Source: Cantharellus purpuraceus (taxonomy: Eukaryota > Basidiomycota > Agaricomycetes > Cantharellales > Hydnaceae). From it: a DNA stretch of 64,000 bases. Positions 11,269 through 28,715 of this stretch are shown here, piece after piece. The DNA lies in contig JALBUN010000045.1 in assembly GCA_025174535.1 (NCBI GenBank), forward strand, positions 372,001 to 436,000. The letters are read 5' to 3'. Positions within the stretch are counted from its first letter, which is position 1. Each line of letters opens with the position of its first letter. Under the pieces are notes generated by a model. The model was given only the letters and a program-made list of their open reading frames with translations. It ran no database searches and was not told where the DNA came from. The position numbers and the translations under genes are program-made.

Positions 11269-11547
11269 TGTTATGATTATATTCATTAACACCCAGATCC
11301 CCATCTGATCCACCCAGATCTCCATGCATATGAAATCTATACTTCATTTGGAAATTGTCATGTCTCCATTGGTCTGTCTGATCAACACCACTGTTTCCAC
11401 CCATCCATCTCCAGTCCCATTGATGCATCAGCATCACCATAGGAACTCAGACATCCATCTCCATTGGACTTTGACATACTCATGTAAGGCCATCAGCCTT
11501 GGAGATCCATCACTGGAGTAATTATTAGATTTCAAATATGTATTTAA
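11269..11547 (+). repeat. truncated, CpG-depleted copy of the chromovirus LTR
   Basis: From TGTTATGATTATATTC (11269) to TATTTAA (11547) this matches the inverted 3' LTR (2450 down to about 2168). Nearly every CpG of that copy is TG or CA here, for example CCGTCTCCGG against CCATCTCCAG. The match stops at the LTR TATA-like box and unrelated sequence follows. It is a solo-LTR fragment. Confidence 0.8.
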
Positions 11548-12458
11548 AGGAGTTTCTGCAATATCACTGATGGCACAGTTATGCTGCATATGGAGATCAT
11601 GTTGTTGATCCTTACTGCATGGAGCCAGTGTTCTTAGTATAGGTCTTTTGAGCACTTGCACAGCAATCACTCCTTCGCATACTTGACTCACGCACGACCC
11701 ATCAAGTTTCCATACCCTTGTACTTTTGCACTGTCGACTCACAAGACCCGCCAATGACTTCGCCATGACTATCCCCATCTCTTACACTCAGATATCGTCG
11801 AGTACGTATTTTCTGGTGTTAATTGAAATCTCTGGTGGGTCATCCGTAATCTCGAACTTCAAACACATGGTGGCTTCGTTCTCGCCTTTCCAGGTGATTC
11901 TGAAACAGGCCGTTGCACATGCTGCAGTATTCCATTTCAGCTCTTGGCTGGAGGTTTGCAGCTTAAGCCTCGACACTAGCGCGTTTCACGTATAAACCGA
12001 AACCATAACTGGGGATTTCAGGCTTGTAGATGCTTCCAGCTTACCACCTGGCAAGAATCATCCAAGAATGAATGACACATGCCATTGCAAGACCCAACTT
12101 AGGACCAACAGAGTCATCACTGACCCTCATTTAATTGCCTTGACGAGTCGATCGCAGTGCACATATGCAATGGGTGTTGAATCCATCCAGTCTGCAAAGA
12201 ATCCCCTTGTCGGTACCTCCGTTCTAGGTAAGAGATAGTAACACAAACTAGGAGGTTCAAGCTGGGGATGTATCGTTCTTTCCTGTGGCTCAGTTATGAA
12301 TATGAAACCAGCGGGAAGCAGAGGAGGGGGGAGAATGGAGCGCCAACCAGACCCGACGCCCATAGTGTATGAGTCGCATCTCACCCGCATCAGTGCGAGC
12401 CAAATGTATGCATGTCCCTGCTACTTTCGCCATGCATTGCACAGAAAGGAATGAAATA
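11548..12458. other. no resolvable gene
   Basis: Short open frames occur on the minus strand (11788-11976, ending KYVLDDI; 12127-12390, ending DRLVKAIK), but no exon chain with consistent phase and no known domain could be built. The right part is the 3' flank of the uL13m gene. It may hold exons of an unrecognised gene. Confidence 0.3.
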
Positions 12459-13062
12459 TCATCGCAACGTCCCATCCTCCCACCGTTTTATAATATTGTT
12501 CTTGAAGGGGCCCATGTCGTCGTCTGAAAATATCCGTAATCTCTCGAGCCTTCTTGCCCGTAGTTTGTTTTTTGGTAGCATCCCCGACACAGCCTTCCTA
12601 ATAATCTTCATCGCGCTACAAATTAGTCATAACATTCTTGTACAAGAGTCACCATCGCACCTCATCTGGCTTTTTTGTTTTCATATCTCGATATGAAATC
12701 TCCTTCAGTCCGCCAGGAAACATCGTATGATGACGGTAGACTATTTGCTGCTCCTTGCGGCCCGTGACTTTGACTTTGGAGGCGTTTGTCACGACAACAT
12801 AGTCCCCACAATCGGCTAAACAAATGTCAATGGTGAAACTACACGTTGAATGGTGATGCATACTGCTAGGATCATATATAGGTTTGTGCTTGCCCATGAG
12901 CACAATGGCGATCCGGTCAGCGAGCTTCCCAAGAATCCGTTCTGAAGCATCGACGTGATGCCATGCACGCACGTATGCTAGGGTGGTCTAACATATCATC
13001 AGCAGTGACCCAGAGAAAGTACAAGCGGTTGAATGGCGTACGTTGCCAATGGCTTGTGACAT
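12459..13062 (-). CDS. mitochondrial large-subunit ribosomal protein uL13m
   Basis: Exon chain: complement(join(12459..12605, 12661..12815, 12864..12987, 13042..13062)), 447 nt, 148 aa. All introns are GT..AG and phases close. The first coding exon is 21 nt (MSQAIGN). The protein matches the L13 family along its length: [61 protein letters not shown] and [13 protein letters not shown]13 is an early-assembling large-subunit protein. The fungal mitochondrial form (yeast Mrpl23) has this length and ends in a short basic tail like [10 protein letters not shown] here. The gene lies 136 bp downstream of the SMC5 stop on the same strand. Confidence 0.92.
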
Positions 13063-13198
13063 GCTGTCTTTGTCGGGCTTTCAATATTTGCACGTCTAAT
13101 ACACCTGGTGCTTCGTAACATGGTAATAATACTATACGTAGTTATAAAATAACAGAAATACAAGTTGACACGGATATCACAAGCGCCGGTATCGACAA

Positions 13199-18170
<4,972 letters not shown>

Positions 18171-18742
18171 TGAGTAGGTAATGAGGGGCGCAACACGCGA
18201 CGCGTCGCAAACTGCCGTTTGGGTGTATTTGTCACCCTTTGTCGGCTCCGCTTGCACTGGGTACAGATATATGTATGGAATAAACTCAGAAATTTAAGAT
18301 GGAAGCATGGAATTCCCACTCATTCGACTCGGGTTGCTGCTTATATGCTATGTCAGTTTGGTACTCATTATACAGTAAATATTCCGTCGTTACTGCCCAA
18401 GCTTCGTGGCCATTTTACCGTGTTTGGAGGGCCGGCACTATATTATCATCACTAGTTCTTCTCCATTGAGCTATGCCCCTCTTTGTTGTTTCGGCCATCT
18501 TGAGGGCATTACAACACATTCTCACCTTGTCGCGTGAAGTTTCCCGCCATACCGATTAATGGAAACATCGTGACTGACTTCTACTAGCGCAACCCAAGGT
18601 CCGCTGTCCGCTCTAGCTATCTTCAAAATCACAGAAAGTCGTCCGAAGTAAATGGCGAATGTAGTCTTCTTGAGTGCCGAGAGCGGACATTCTATAAGGG
18701 CTGGCACAACCAACACTTCACTGACGATTCCCATACGGTTCA

Positions 18743-19839
18743 TCATCCAGACGACTGGCTATCAGAATCCTCCGTCTCCTTCGCCTTGGCTTGAATTTGA
18801 CTCTCTTCTGTCTTGCTATTGCTTGCCTCGTCCGTCATGTCAGGTGGCAAATCCACCGAATCTGCATCTGTATCTCCATGAGAGTCCTCGGATCCGTCAT
18901 CCTCCCACGTATCTTGAACATTCGCTAGTGACGCAATAATATGCGATTGGAGCAGCATTCCTGTTGTTTGAGGACCTCACGTTAGCATCAGATATGCGAC
19001 CTAATAACTCAGCGCACCAATGCAAAGGAGGGCAGAACCATCAAATGCTTTGTACATATCTTTTTGTGTTTGTCTAGATGTCCCGGATTTTGCCTTTTCT
19101 TTGACTTTACGTCTCCATGTAGCCGTTGTGGGCACCTCTTGTGCAGAACCATTGCTTTCTGCACGCCCTTCTTCCTGCTCATTACCACCTTCATCCTGGC
19201 TAGTATTGAGAAGCTGTGACCCAGATGCTGCTGCCGCCTGCAGTCGTTGCCGATTCTCCTTCTTGACTTTCCTATATTGGCCCGCGCTATCAAACAACTG
19301 CCCTCTGGAGCCATAATACTGACTCGTAAAGTGGTGTATATATTTAAGAAAATCCTGCTGCATTGTTAACAAGCAATTAATTTAAAAGCAAATCGAAGCC
19401 TCACGGATGACGGTTGGAGACGCGATGTATTTCCCTCGGGAACAGATGTATTTGCAGCGATGAAAGTGAGGTCATTTTCAAATGCCACCCTCCTATTCGC
19501 TCTTGCGTCCTTGTATACTTTGATAGGTATCTCTTCGCCTTGTCCTCCAAGTCGAGTCTCAGCTGTATCCCCTTCACCCTGATCCTCGGCAATAGGGGGG
19601 TCATCCACATCATCCGGTGACTGTACTTTGACTTTTCTTCTTTTAGTCACTCTTCCATCCCCACCTGCATCAGTCGCGATCCAATTGCCTCTCGGGGCTC
19701 TTCGTGCATGGTACGGGGTCCTGATCGTCACAGGTGCTCCGGAGCGCTGAGTATCTTGCACAACACCGTTGACGCGAACACCATTGGGATGTAAACGCAG
19801 AGCCGCTACGTCGTGAATGGTGCTTCGTCGTCGGGACAT
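18743..19839 (-). CDS. hypothetical nuclear-type protein, 330 aa
   Basis: Exon chain complement(join(18743..18960, 19018..19357, 19405..19839)) closes in phase (993 nt). The N-terminus is Arg-rich (MSRRRSTIHDVAALRLHPNG), followed by basic KKRR-like patches. The middle is a helical segment DFLKYIHHFTSQYYGSRGQLF with YRKVKKENR, then a polar low-complexity region. Next comes a conserved-looking KDMYKAFDGSALLCIGMLLQ helix and an acidic Asp/Ser-rich tail. I do not recognise the family. The basic/acidic composition suggests a nuclear chromatin or transcription factor. Its start is 253 bp from the divergent hotdog gene, so they may share a promoter. Confidence 0.75.
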
Positions 19840-20092
19840 TACGCAGCAGAGTCTGTCGCGGTATTGCCAAGAGCCCACTTGTGGCAATCAGTTTCGGGCC
19901 AGGCCGTTTGAAAGACCGTCACTCCGCTTCCCAGCCAGCAAATGAAATCAATTCGAAGCTTTTTTTGCCAGTACAGTACCTCCAAAGCTGACAGACGCCC
20001 AGGGCTGTGATTATGATTCTCAGGGCACTTCCAGCATGCTTGACGCTAGTCTCTTACCACTCTGAAGCAAGAACATCTAGCAACAGAAACTC

Positions 20093-20859
20093 ATGGAGAC
20101 TATCTCTTCTGAACTGAAGCGGAGAGTGCTCCAAAACTTTACAAGCTATGTTATCAGCGATGCCCCTGCATTTGGGAAAAGCGTCGGTGACCGCATCCAG
20201 GTCACCGAGCTGCTTTATTGTCCCCGAAATCTCAAGGCTATGGCGATTTCTGAAGTCGTGGTGAAGGAAGGTACGCCTTGGAATTCTGTGGGCAATCCTA
20301 TTTGTTATTCGTGTGCTCAATGTCCTGGAAGACATGCTCAACAGGGACGACAACACATTACACGTTTGCTGTTCTGCTTATTTAATTGATATGTGAGTAT
20401 TAGTGTCATTGCTCTACTGATTCCCTGTTGATCAACATGGCTTGTTTAGGGTCACTGCGTTACCCTTTATTGTAATTGGGATGGCGCAGGAGGAGCAGAA
20501 ACAAAACAGGACTTCTCAATCTTCAAAATTTGCCATGGCCCCTTTTGCCCCCTCACAACGGCTAGATGTCATGTTTTATCATAAGGCATCTCTGTATGTA
20601 CTCCTGATTCATAAGTACTTTCAATCCTCATGTCGGCGATAGAGGAGCGCGCCTAAAGATCATTAGCAACTCGTTTGCACATTCCGGGTCATTACTTATT
20701 GTCCGCTGTGAAGTAAGAAGCGAGACTCCTTCTCCTTCTCCTTATCTGACCTCTATTTCTATGTAGATATGGGACATTGACGAGGATCAACTAGTAGCAT
20801 CCGCAACCCATTTTAAGATTCTGCCCAAGAAACCACCGGCCGTCAATTCCAAGCTATAA
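20093..20859 (+). CDS. hotdog-fold thioesterase-like protein (PaaI/ACOT13 type)
   Basis: Exon chain join(20093..20270, 20332..20392, 20450..20593, 20643..20712, 20767..20859) closes in phase, 181 aa. The order of elements matches the PaaI/ACOT13 hotdog family: an N-terminal helix (SYVISDAPAFGKSVG), a strand (MAISEVVVKE), then EDMLNRDDNTLHVCCSAYLIDM at the position of the usual HGG..D helix. The last strands are GARLKIISNSF..SGSLLIVRCEIWD and QLVASATHFKI. Family members hydrolyse acyl-CoA thioesters as oligomers. The usual HGG is HVC here, so activity is uncertain. Paralogues with altered active sites are possible. Confidence 0.72.
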
Positions 20860-21740
20860 ATGGAAGCGACAAGTATTAGATCTTTTCAACTCTCGTCATT
20901 GATACCTTACGAATACGTATTCGAAGCACCTATGGCTACCGACCCGTACCGCCCTCTTTTCACAGGGCCACACCAAAGTCTAGGCGTTTGTTCTACAGCT
21001 GAGAACTAGGACTCCTGACAGATCCTGGTGCCAAGGGAGGGAGGAGAACTCTGCGGGCAGTGCTGAGCCACAATTAGGGAGTGGCTATTGCGGTTTACAA
21101 AAGAAATTGATGCAGGTATTGATACAGATAATATGCTCAACTGGGATGTGTCAGCGGACCACTGATTCTGCTTCTCGGCAAGTAGAAGTGCCAAAGCAAG
21201 ACGTTATTCCTGCCGATTGTTCAATGAACCGCAACACCCCATAATATCATGCACGTTCACAATCCCCTGGTCTCCATGTAGATGACAGCGAGATCCATGA
21301 AACTTACTGAAAAGCCGAACATACACTTTAGGAGTATGCGACACTTCTTACAAGGCTAACTGCTCGCAATCCGTTGACAATCCCCAAGTCACTATACGTC
21401 TATATCGGAATCTTCCGGATTTACACCACCATCAAACACATGATAATATTTGGAGTAGGCAAGTCTGTCAATGTGCACTTGAAGGATGTTCCGAGAACCG
21501 ACTGGGCGGCGGAATTGAAGGAAGAAAAAGAGAAACTTTGCATCTATTGAACTGAACCATTCCGCTTCCCCAAGTATATCATCCAGAACTCGATTTTGCC
21601 AGCGAACGCACAAAAGCTGCAGCCGCTGGCAGAGGACGAAGAACGCTCTACAACCTTGAATGTCTTTCTAAAAAACCTGTATTTAGACGAGATCAGAGGA
21701 ACATTGTGCCCCCCTTCTGGAAAAATCGGCGCCTACTGAG
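20860..21740. other. no gene recognised
   Basis: Short frames only. This is the 3' flank of the hotdog gene and sequence leading into the decayed zinc-finger paralogue. Confidence 0.5.
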
Positions 21741-22290
21741 TCGCTCACACGACAAGTCTTGGAGACCCTGTCTGGAAGCCCATGGGTCTTGGGCTCGCCC
21801 TCTGGATGCCGCTAGCAGCAGTGTACTAAATGTATAGACTTAGCGTCGTCATCATGGCACAGTTGGGACCCATACCCATGTGGTGGTCGGAGCCCTGGAT
21901 ACAATGGCGCCTCCTCTTCCGGGAGCCGTGGGTCCATATGCAGAAGTAGCAGGAGTGTAACCCTGCAATGCAATTGCTGTAACTCATCCCCGACATCCCA
22001 CAGAGCCTGATAGTGACCAGCTGGTGTGTTTGTGAGTTCCTGGGGATATACAGCGTCCACTCTCCATCAGACACCAGTGATGACAACTCTACACATAAGA
22101 GTGGATTGCCGCTCACTGTCTGATCTTGTGACTTTGAGGGTTGGTTGGGAAGGTGTTGTTGAGTAAGGGGACAACGTCTTCCTGAAGGACTGGTATGTCT
22201 AGATGGCGGCACGGCTTACTTGGTCACTGATGACATGATCTACAAGTGATATGAGAAGAAGTGGGGAGCTGTTTGAAATGTGTAGAAGGG
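21740..22290 (-). pseudogene. zinc-finger family pseudogene P4 (5' part only)
   Basis: On the minus strand 22290-22080 matches exon 2 and its flank in the intact family. The flank shares 'caggaagacgttgtcccc', and the protein reads QQHLPNQPSKSQDQTVSGNPL against QHTLPTYFQSLEDQIVVANP. Positions 21750-21930 match the 35460-35640 part of pseudogene P1, including the AAGCCCATGGGTCTTGGGCT block. The zinc-finger end is absent. It has stops and no start. Boundaries are approximate. Confidence 0.6.
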
Positions 22291-24688
22291 AACCTTTTGC
22301 GGATGCTGAAGGGACAGGCAAACCTAGCTCATCTTTTATACGCGTGGAGATTCGACATACTGGCCACGACGGAAGATCACGTGACACCCATGGCTCACGG
22401 TAATCATGGCTGATGGCTCTTACTACATGTACCTGCCAACTAGTGCACATTATCCAATATGCATAGCAAGTGTCTAGGAATTTGGTTTTGCATCTTTCCA
22501 TGTTCCATCAGTAAACCTCATGCATGATTTGCAGTGAGCATTGCAACTCTGTTGGAATATGAGACGAAATCTACATATATGGATCACAATCACATTAGAG
22601 ACACATCGCTACGTGTGATGTCCGTCCACGTAGCGTTGCAGGTGTTGCCGAGCTATATGTACTTACTTAAAATTTTCACCACCGCAGACATATATAACTC
22701 GTCTGCGGCTGCCCGTCCTCCCTCAGCCGTATTCACAATATACGGACTGAGGCCATTTTACGCTCTGCAACTTTACTTGCAATTCCTATCATGTAGCATT
22801 TATTATTCAGATTCCAATAAACTCCTGGGCCTGAATATTGAATGCCTAGGTTTTGCCACACAATCACACACGACACACATAGGATGTTGATGGCAAGTGC
22901 AATACCTGTGTTCATGTTTTTGACTGTGCACCATCAGCATGCATGATAGGCGATGAGCATTGCAACTCCTAAATATTGAATATCACCCTTTCTTGCCTTC
23001 GGCTGCTGCTTATCAAACGCTTAGACTGTATAGAGGAGCTTGAAGAGAAGCGGAGGTAACATATGTATCATAGCATGGTGATGTCTTCCAGGTGATAGAT
23101 ATACCACTCTTCTCATGACCCCCAATCACCCCCTTGAGTGAATATCGCATTGAAAGATATTGAGAGATAAATTGGGGTGCTCCGTCTCCTAAAATAGATA
23201 TCAGATCGAATCCAAGAGAAGGCCTGTTCGGACTCGGTAACCCCGGTTATAATTCTCGATATCTATACACATTGCACAGATGTTACTAAGCGCAGTCATT
23301 TCAGGACACACTTCTGAAATGATGGTCTTACCAGAAGAACGCGGTCATACTGTGGCCAAAGCCTTTTCCAGCTCCTTAATTCGGTCTTTTCGGTCGCAAG
23401 CAGAAGCGCGGCAATCAACCTTGGCTTTGTTAACGCATTAGCCTTGATCCGGGTTATTACACTCACTTATTTTAGTTTGTTGCAGATCGATCCTGTGACT
23501 AATAAGCAACACCACGCACGTGGCTTTATATATAAGTCGCGCACTTTCTCTTCTGCCTTTCGTCGCCTCGCATGGAGATATTTATAGCATTACAAACCAT
23601 GTATTGATATATTAGAAAAATGTCTTTTTTTTACTTTATTGTTTCTTCTATTTTTCTTGTTGGGATTATTAGAACAATGAAACAGCGGTGCACCAGGAGG
23701 GTGAGAGTATTTGCAGGGTCAGGGTTGCCGGCATGGAAGTGCGGGGTCGTAAGGAGTAAACGGAGCGTCAGAGTATCTGGGGGCGCAAACGAGGGCGAGA
23801 CGAGAAGACGACATAGTGCATTATGGCTCAGCTGATACTGAAGTGTGGGTGTACCGAGTTCAACCGATTGATCTGTGGCGCTGGCCAGGACCATGGCAAT
23901 TCCAAGATCCAGGCCTGCAGATTTGCCCGGATTCTACCTCAAACCCTATAAAGTCAGCTTTTTGCCCGAATTCCTCGCTCAGGCAGAGGCTCTATAAAGT
24001 GAAGAATATTTTCAAACTATACAAGGGCACTGCTTAGCACTGAGAGCAAAACACGTTCATACTTGTAGAACCAACAAGAAAAAAATAAAACAATCTGCAT
24101 CAAGCCAGCTAGTTCAAACCGCCGACCAATAGTCGCAATACCACAACACATCTCCTACCCCACCAACAGACCATACAGTAGAAATGCCCAGACCACATCT
24201 TGGGCCAACTAGGTTTGAGGACAAATCTGCCCAGACGGCCGCAGGCGAAAGACTCCGGGATCCCAATTCGTGCTCAGGCGGCGCTCAGGCATGCGAGGGT
24301 TTATCAGGCCCCTGGAGCTCACCATAATGACGGGTGTCGCGGCACGGCGCCCCAGAAACGACTACTATAGATGAACGGGTTTTGGAAGAAGTTCGTATGC
24401 ATTTGTATGGATGATTGATGCGATGAACTCCGATCCCTTCTATCACTCCAGCTAATTTATAGTAGGGTCTGTTTCTCTTGTATCAGACTGGCTCCCGTAC
24501 TTGTTGGTGTCGCCAGTTGACCTTTATTTTCAGTATGCTCCAGCCGGGAGGCGCCCAGGGAATCATTGTCTCCAATGCAGCTGCGGGTTAAAAGAGGGTA
24601 ACTCGAAGCAAATACCTCACCCTCAACCATTCATATCCTACAAGACTTTTCTACACATCGCAAACAACTCCTCGCTCCGCCCAAGGTC
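22291..24688. other. no gene recognised
   Basis: About 2.4 kb, AT-rich in parts, with only short unsupported frames on both strands. A CATTGCAACTC word recurs near 22540 and 22955. The end is the promoter region of zinc-finger gene A. Confidence 0.5.
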
Positions 24689-26112
24689 ATGTCGTCACTG
24701 TCAGAGTGAGTTGCGCTGCAATCTATACGTACCATTCCTTTAGGAAGATGTGCTGACATCGTCCTCTCCCAACCTACTTCCAAGCCTTGACGATCAGGTT
24801 GTGAATATCAATTCATCCCCGTACGTACAGCTCGTTTTCAATAGTGTCTGATAGAGAACCCGACTGTGTATATCTCCAGAACGTTGGCGCAAACCTCATT
24901 AAGTGGGATCCCGTGGGGTGTCAGACAGGAGATACAACAGAGGCATGATTACGGTCCAGCTGGACCCATGGAACAAGTTGAGGGAGGCGTTGCGTTAGAG
25001 AGTACCGAGGCAACATTCGATCCAAGAGTCCTGCATTCGTATGTGATGGAACTGTACTGAGAGGATGACTCTGACTCTATATCCTTAGTATGTGGCTGCA
25101 AACAGCATCAAGAGCACCTACCCGAGACGAACAGCTATTCGGACTGGATCTACAAGCCGCCATAAGCAACAGCGCCACTCTCTCCACATTCGTACCAACA
25201 GCGGAGGGTGACATCATGCTTCACACGCCCCAACCGCCGTATAATACATCGTTCCAGCCTGAATATCGGTATGAGCAGTGATCGCTGTGTGATGGTGAGG
25301 CTGACTCTGTACATCCTCAGTGATGTTCTGCTGGCAGCATCTGGAAGACAGCTGCGAGGCCAGTGGGCTTCAGGAAGTGCACCACCCACGGATGGATACA
25401 CTCACACTGTCTCTCCATTCACAGCTTCAGCTTGGGTGGATAGTCTGTACAACGATCCTGTTCAAAGGTATGCATCGTCAGCATCTCGACAACCTGTTTC
25501 TGAATTGCCTTGGAAAACGTGAACAGGTCTCCGTCCTACACTGACAAAAATGGAAATGACGAAGCAGCGTTCAACTCCACGACCGTCCCCAATGACTTCC
25601 ATCAACCTCACCACGAGATTCCGGTGGGGGACCCTACGCCCGTGATGCCGACGGAGAACATTCTTGGAGTGCCTGAGGAGCCAGATACCCAAGGAAGATC
25701 GACCACCGCCAGCACAGCAATCCCGAATTCATTCTTGTCTCTCGTGACAACAGAGGGCCGTTGCAAATATTTGAACCACGGTCAGCCATGTCAGTTCGCC
25801 CTCCGTGCCGAACGGAAAGAGTTCTTCGTGAGGCATATCCTAAATGTTCACATCCTGAAAGAGATGAGACGTATAGATACCAACCCTCTGAACATGGAGG
25901 ATGCTGAGATCCTGACCACCCCTGAAAAGCTGCAACGGGCAAAGGATTATTTGTGGCATTGTCCCTTGTGTTCCCAGATTTCGATGCGACAGGATGCGAT
26001 TAGGGACCATATCCGGCAGGTTCACTCTGGGGAGAGCCTGATTCCTGTTCAGAATGGGGCGAATTTGAGGAGAGGGATTCGTGGTGCCCTCGATGATATC
26101 CTTGCTGTGTGA
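24689..26112 (+). CDS. C2H2 zinc-finger family protein, copy A
   Basis: Six exons, join(24689..24705, 24785..24820, 24880..25038, 25089..25268, 25321..25467, 25527..26112), close in phase (374 aa). The first 200 residues are low-complexity. The last exon carries two fingers. The first reads CKYLNHGQPC..H-x4-H with unusual C-x8-C spacing. The second is classical, C-x2-C-x12-H-x4-H (CPLCSQISMRQDAIRDHIRQVH). A basic tail GANLRRGIRGALDDILAV follows. Relative to copy C it lost the original exon-2 acceptor and appears to use a new CAAG acceptor 3 codons into the alignment, still in frame. It is followed by a wrecked LARP7 copy. Function is unknown; a DNA-binding role is inference from the fingers. 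Confidence 0.75.
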
Positions 26113-26283
26113 CGAGCGTTTAATAGGAGCATCGATGGCAGTGAAATTAAAGCCCAGAATGTCGAGAAGAGACCTGTCAGTTATATCCAAGATCGTAATA
26201 AAGAAAATACAATTGGATTGTTGCGAGATTGCCGGAAGGAATGAGTATTCGGCTGTCTGAGAAGCTGGCGCTAATCCGACTTA

Positions 26284-27310
26284 ATGTCCCAGTTTGCTTT
26301 TATCCCAAGGTCTGTACCCAAAGGGACAACCCAGCAAATGACATGTCTCCCACAAACCTACACATATTTCGAAGACATACCCGGCCATTCTACAACGCGT
26401 CGAGTTGGTACTCCTAGTGGTACCCAATCTAAAGACTGCAACTTGGAGATGATGAGCCCCGTATTTTAATAGAAGCAGCCATGCGGATTACTCTTTGCGG
26501 TGTTATCCAGAGTTGAGGCATGAAGTCTGCGCAGAACGGACGTGAGTGAGGAACAGTTACCCTGATGTTGGACATCATAACGCGGTTACTTTGAGATATA
26601 CTCGTAAAGCACGTATTGTTACACTCTGCGATGTTTTCGACGCTCCGTCGGCCTCCCCCCAGGATCGGGTATCGTGCAATGCATTCGCATGTGGCCTTAT
26701 TCAACTCTTGAAACACATATATTGATAACCGAACCGTCACATAACGGGTGGTTCTGTCATGGGCCTACGGCCCCGACATCTCACCAGCTAGGCAACGGAG
26801 GGTTGAAATTCAGTCAGAAAGACTGGAAGGCAGTTGTTGACGTTTAACGGGGAATGCCTTGACTAAGAAGTAGTCAGATCAACACACCATCTACACTGTG
26901 TGTATATACCCTTTATCACACATCTTTAAGATGTTGAACTTAATAGTTGGACTCATGAACGAATTCCGGTAGCCTATTCTTCGAGAAGTGCTGTTGCTCG
27001 GCAGATTCAGTCTGCCCCTCCACGGTGAGCCAATCCTATGGCTTCTCGACAAATCTCAATCCGGCCCATTATGTTTCCCTGCTATCACCTGGCTTCCTAC
27101 GGTCAACCCTCACGTTGCAAAGAATTTGCTTTCGTCGTTCCTTGAATCTCTTGCCCTAGTCGACATTTTATGTTGGTCATATCCTTTGGATAGCTCACCA
27201 TGCGTTCATAGTACCACGCTGAAGCCATCAACTTTGAAGGCCTGTTCTTCCTAAGATGTCTTGGGAAACTTTGAAGAATGAGCATCTCGCATATCAGCGC
27301 CCTTTGTCCC
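26284..27310 (+). pseudogene. LARP7-like pseudogene, copy A
   Basis: It starts like the intact copy at 37651 (MSQFAFIPRSV) but shifts frame near 26330 and meets stops (for example TTTTAATAG near 26465) inside the La-motif region. Pieces of the RRM1 exon persist to about 27310, including the SCYPLDSSP-like and SWETLKN equivalents. The xRRM exon is missing. It sits 170 bp after zinc-finger gene A, the same arrangement as the complete unit C. Confidence 0.8.
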
Positions 27311-27439
27311 AAGTCCCAGAGCGAGAATTTCAGCGTCCTCCATCTCCAGAGACAATAGTGAATTTGGGATCGCTATAGGGACGGCGGACTGTCCTAGCAG
27401 TTGACTGTCCGGAGCTTCGGTCGGTTATTCGGTATCACG

Positions 27440-28460
27440 GGAGTAGGATTCCCCTATTGTTCCTCATTATGAGGAAGATGAATTACCCGCACAAACGAAA
27501 AATGTTTCTGGTGTATGTGAGGAAGGATACCCGTTCGAATTTGAGCTAGAGGCCACAGGCGGTGCTGGCGGATACGTGGATGGTGGCTCACACAACAGCA
27601 AATCAACACCTGCTGCTGGTGGCACAGTGATGGAGCTGGGTATCAACCTGTCCATGCTATCCAGTGCCATTGAGAAACAGGTTCTCGGGATGTTGACAAT
27701 ACATATCTTTGGGCAGATTGAACCCTGCGTTGTGGTGCATGAAGTCAGTCTCTGGCACAATGTTTCCCCACATTAGCGCTGTGGGACCCAAAAAAACATG
27801 TTTATATTGTGCCATTCACATTGGAAAACCAATGGATCATGCGTGGTTCCTGGCAGAAGCTACAGGAGAAACAGTGCTGAGACATCCAGCTTCGCCATCA
27901 CACAATACTCGTGGCACATACCTCTGAGCAGGCTAGAGCGCTGCATGATATGGTGCTTGGATCATCTCAAGCAAAGAGTCTCCCCTTTCCAGTGCCGTTC
28001 CTGAAACGTCGAGAGAGTGTGGCTGTTGCTGAGAGAGGCTTGGGCTAAAGTCACCGTACCCAGTCCTGGGCGGTCAAGGCCGGGAAACCCACTTGCAGTA
28101 GTCCCAGTAAAGCGCGGAAGAGCAAAATCATATCCGTCAACAGAAATTGACTTAACATTTCATGACATGCAGCACCACAAGAAAGTGCAAACTTACGAAT
28201 GGTTGTCGTTGTTCCCTGCTCAAGAAATAAGGGAATAAGCGATCGGATATTCGGAATGAGACTTTCTGGCAGCACCATGTGATGTCCCAGGGAGCTGACC
28301 AGTATATGCGACCACAGTCACTGGGGTGAAGTGATGAGAGGCTGCATCGATGTGTCGGGATAGCGTTGCTTCAAACATCGAGGAGAGTATGTTTGGGATT
28401 TGAGGTGGCGTATTAGGGAAATAAAAGTAGTAAAGGGCAAGTGGAGGAGGAGAGGGTACC
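27440..28460 (-). pseudogene. zinc-finger family pseudogene P2
   Basis: On the minus strand this is collinear with pseudogene P1 (34830-35300) over several hundred bp (shared GAACCCTGCGTTGT, GAAACAGTGCTGAGA and CTCGTGGCACATACCT). Its 3' end (PPAAGVDLLLCEPPSTYPP) matches P3 near 52730. The two zinc fingers are lacking, because the copy breaks at about 27440 beside the LARP7 pseudogene. It has several stops. Confidence 0.7.
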
Positions 28461-28715
28461 ATCGGTAGTGTGTATGCACCTCTTGTATGTTCATGGCTAG
28501 CTCAACGATGGATACGACACTGACAGCTGTGTGTGGCTGTAGTCTAAGGAGTCTAAGGTACAATACGTAATGCAGATCTATGCGAGGGTAGATCCACAGG
28601 TTTTTGGCCAAAGGCTATGGCTATGGCCATTTCCTTGTGCAGCGGTATTCCAGTGGTATTCCTCGCTATCGATAGCAGTACGAATCAATAATCACTGTCA
28701 CAAATTGTGACTGTG

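Noticed and set aside
24050..24180. possible LTR or SINE tail near the A-rich stretch at 24080
   Set aside because: Only an A-rich run and no boundary repeats or second copy were seen.
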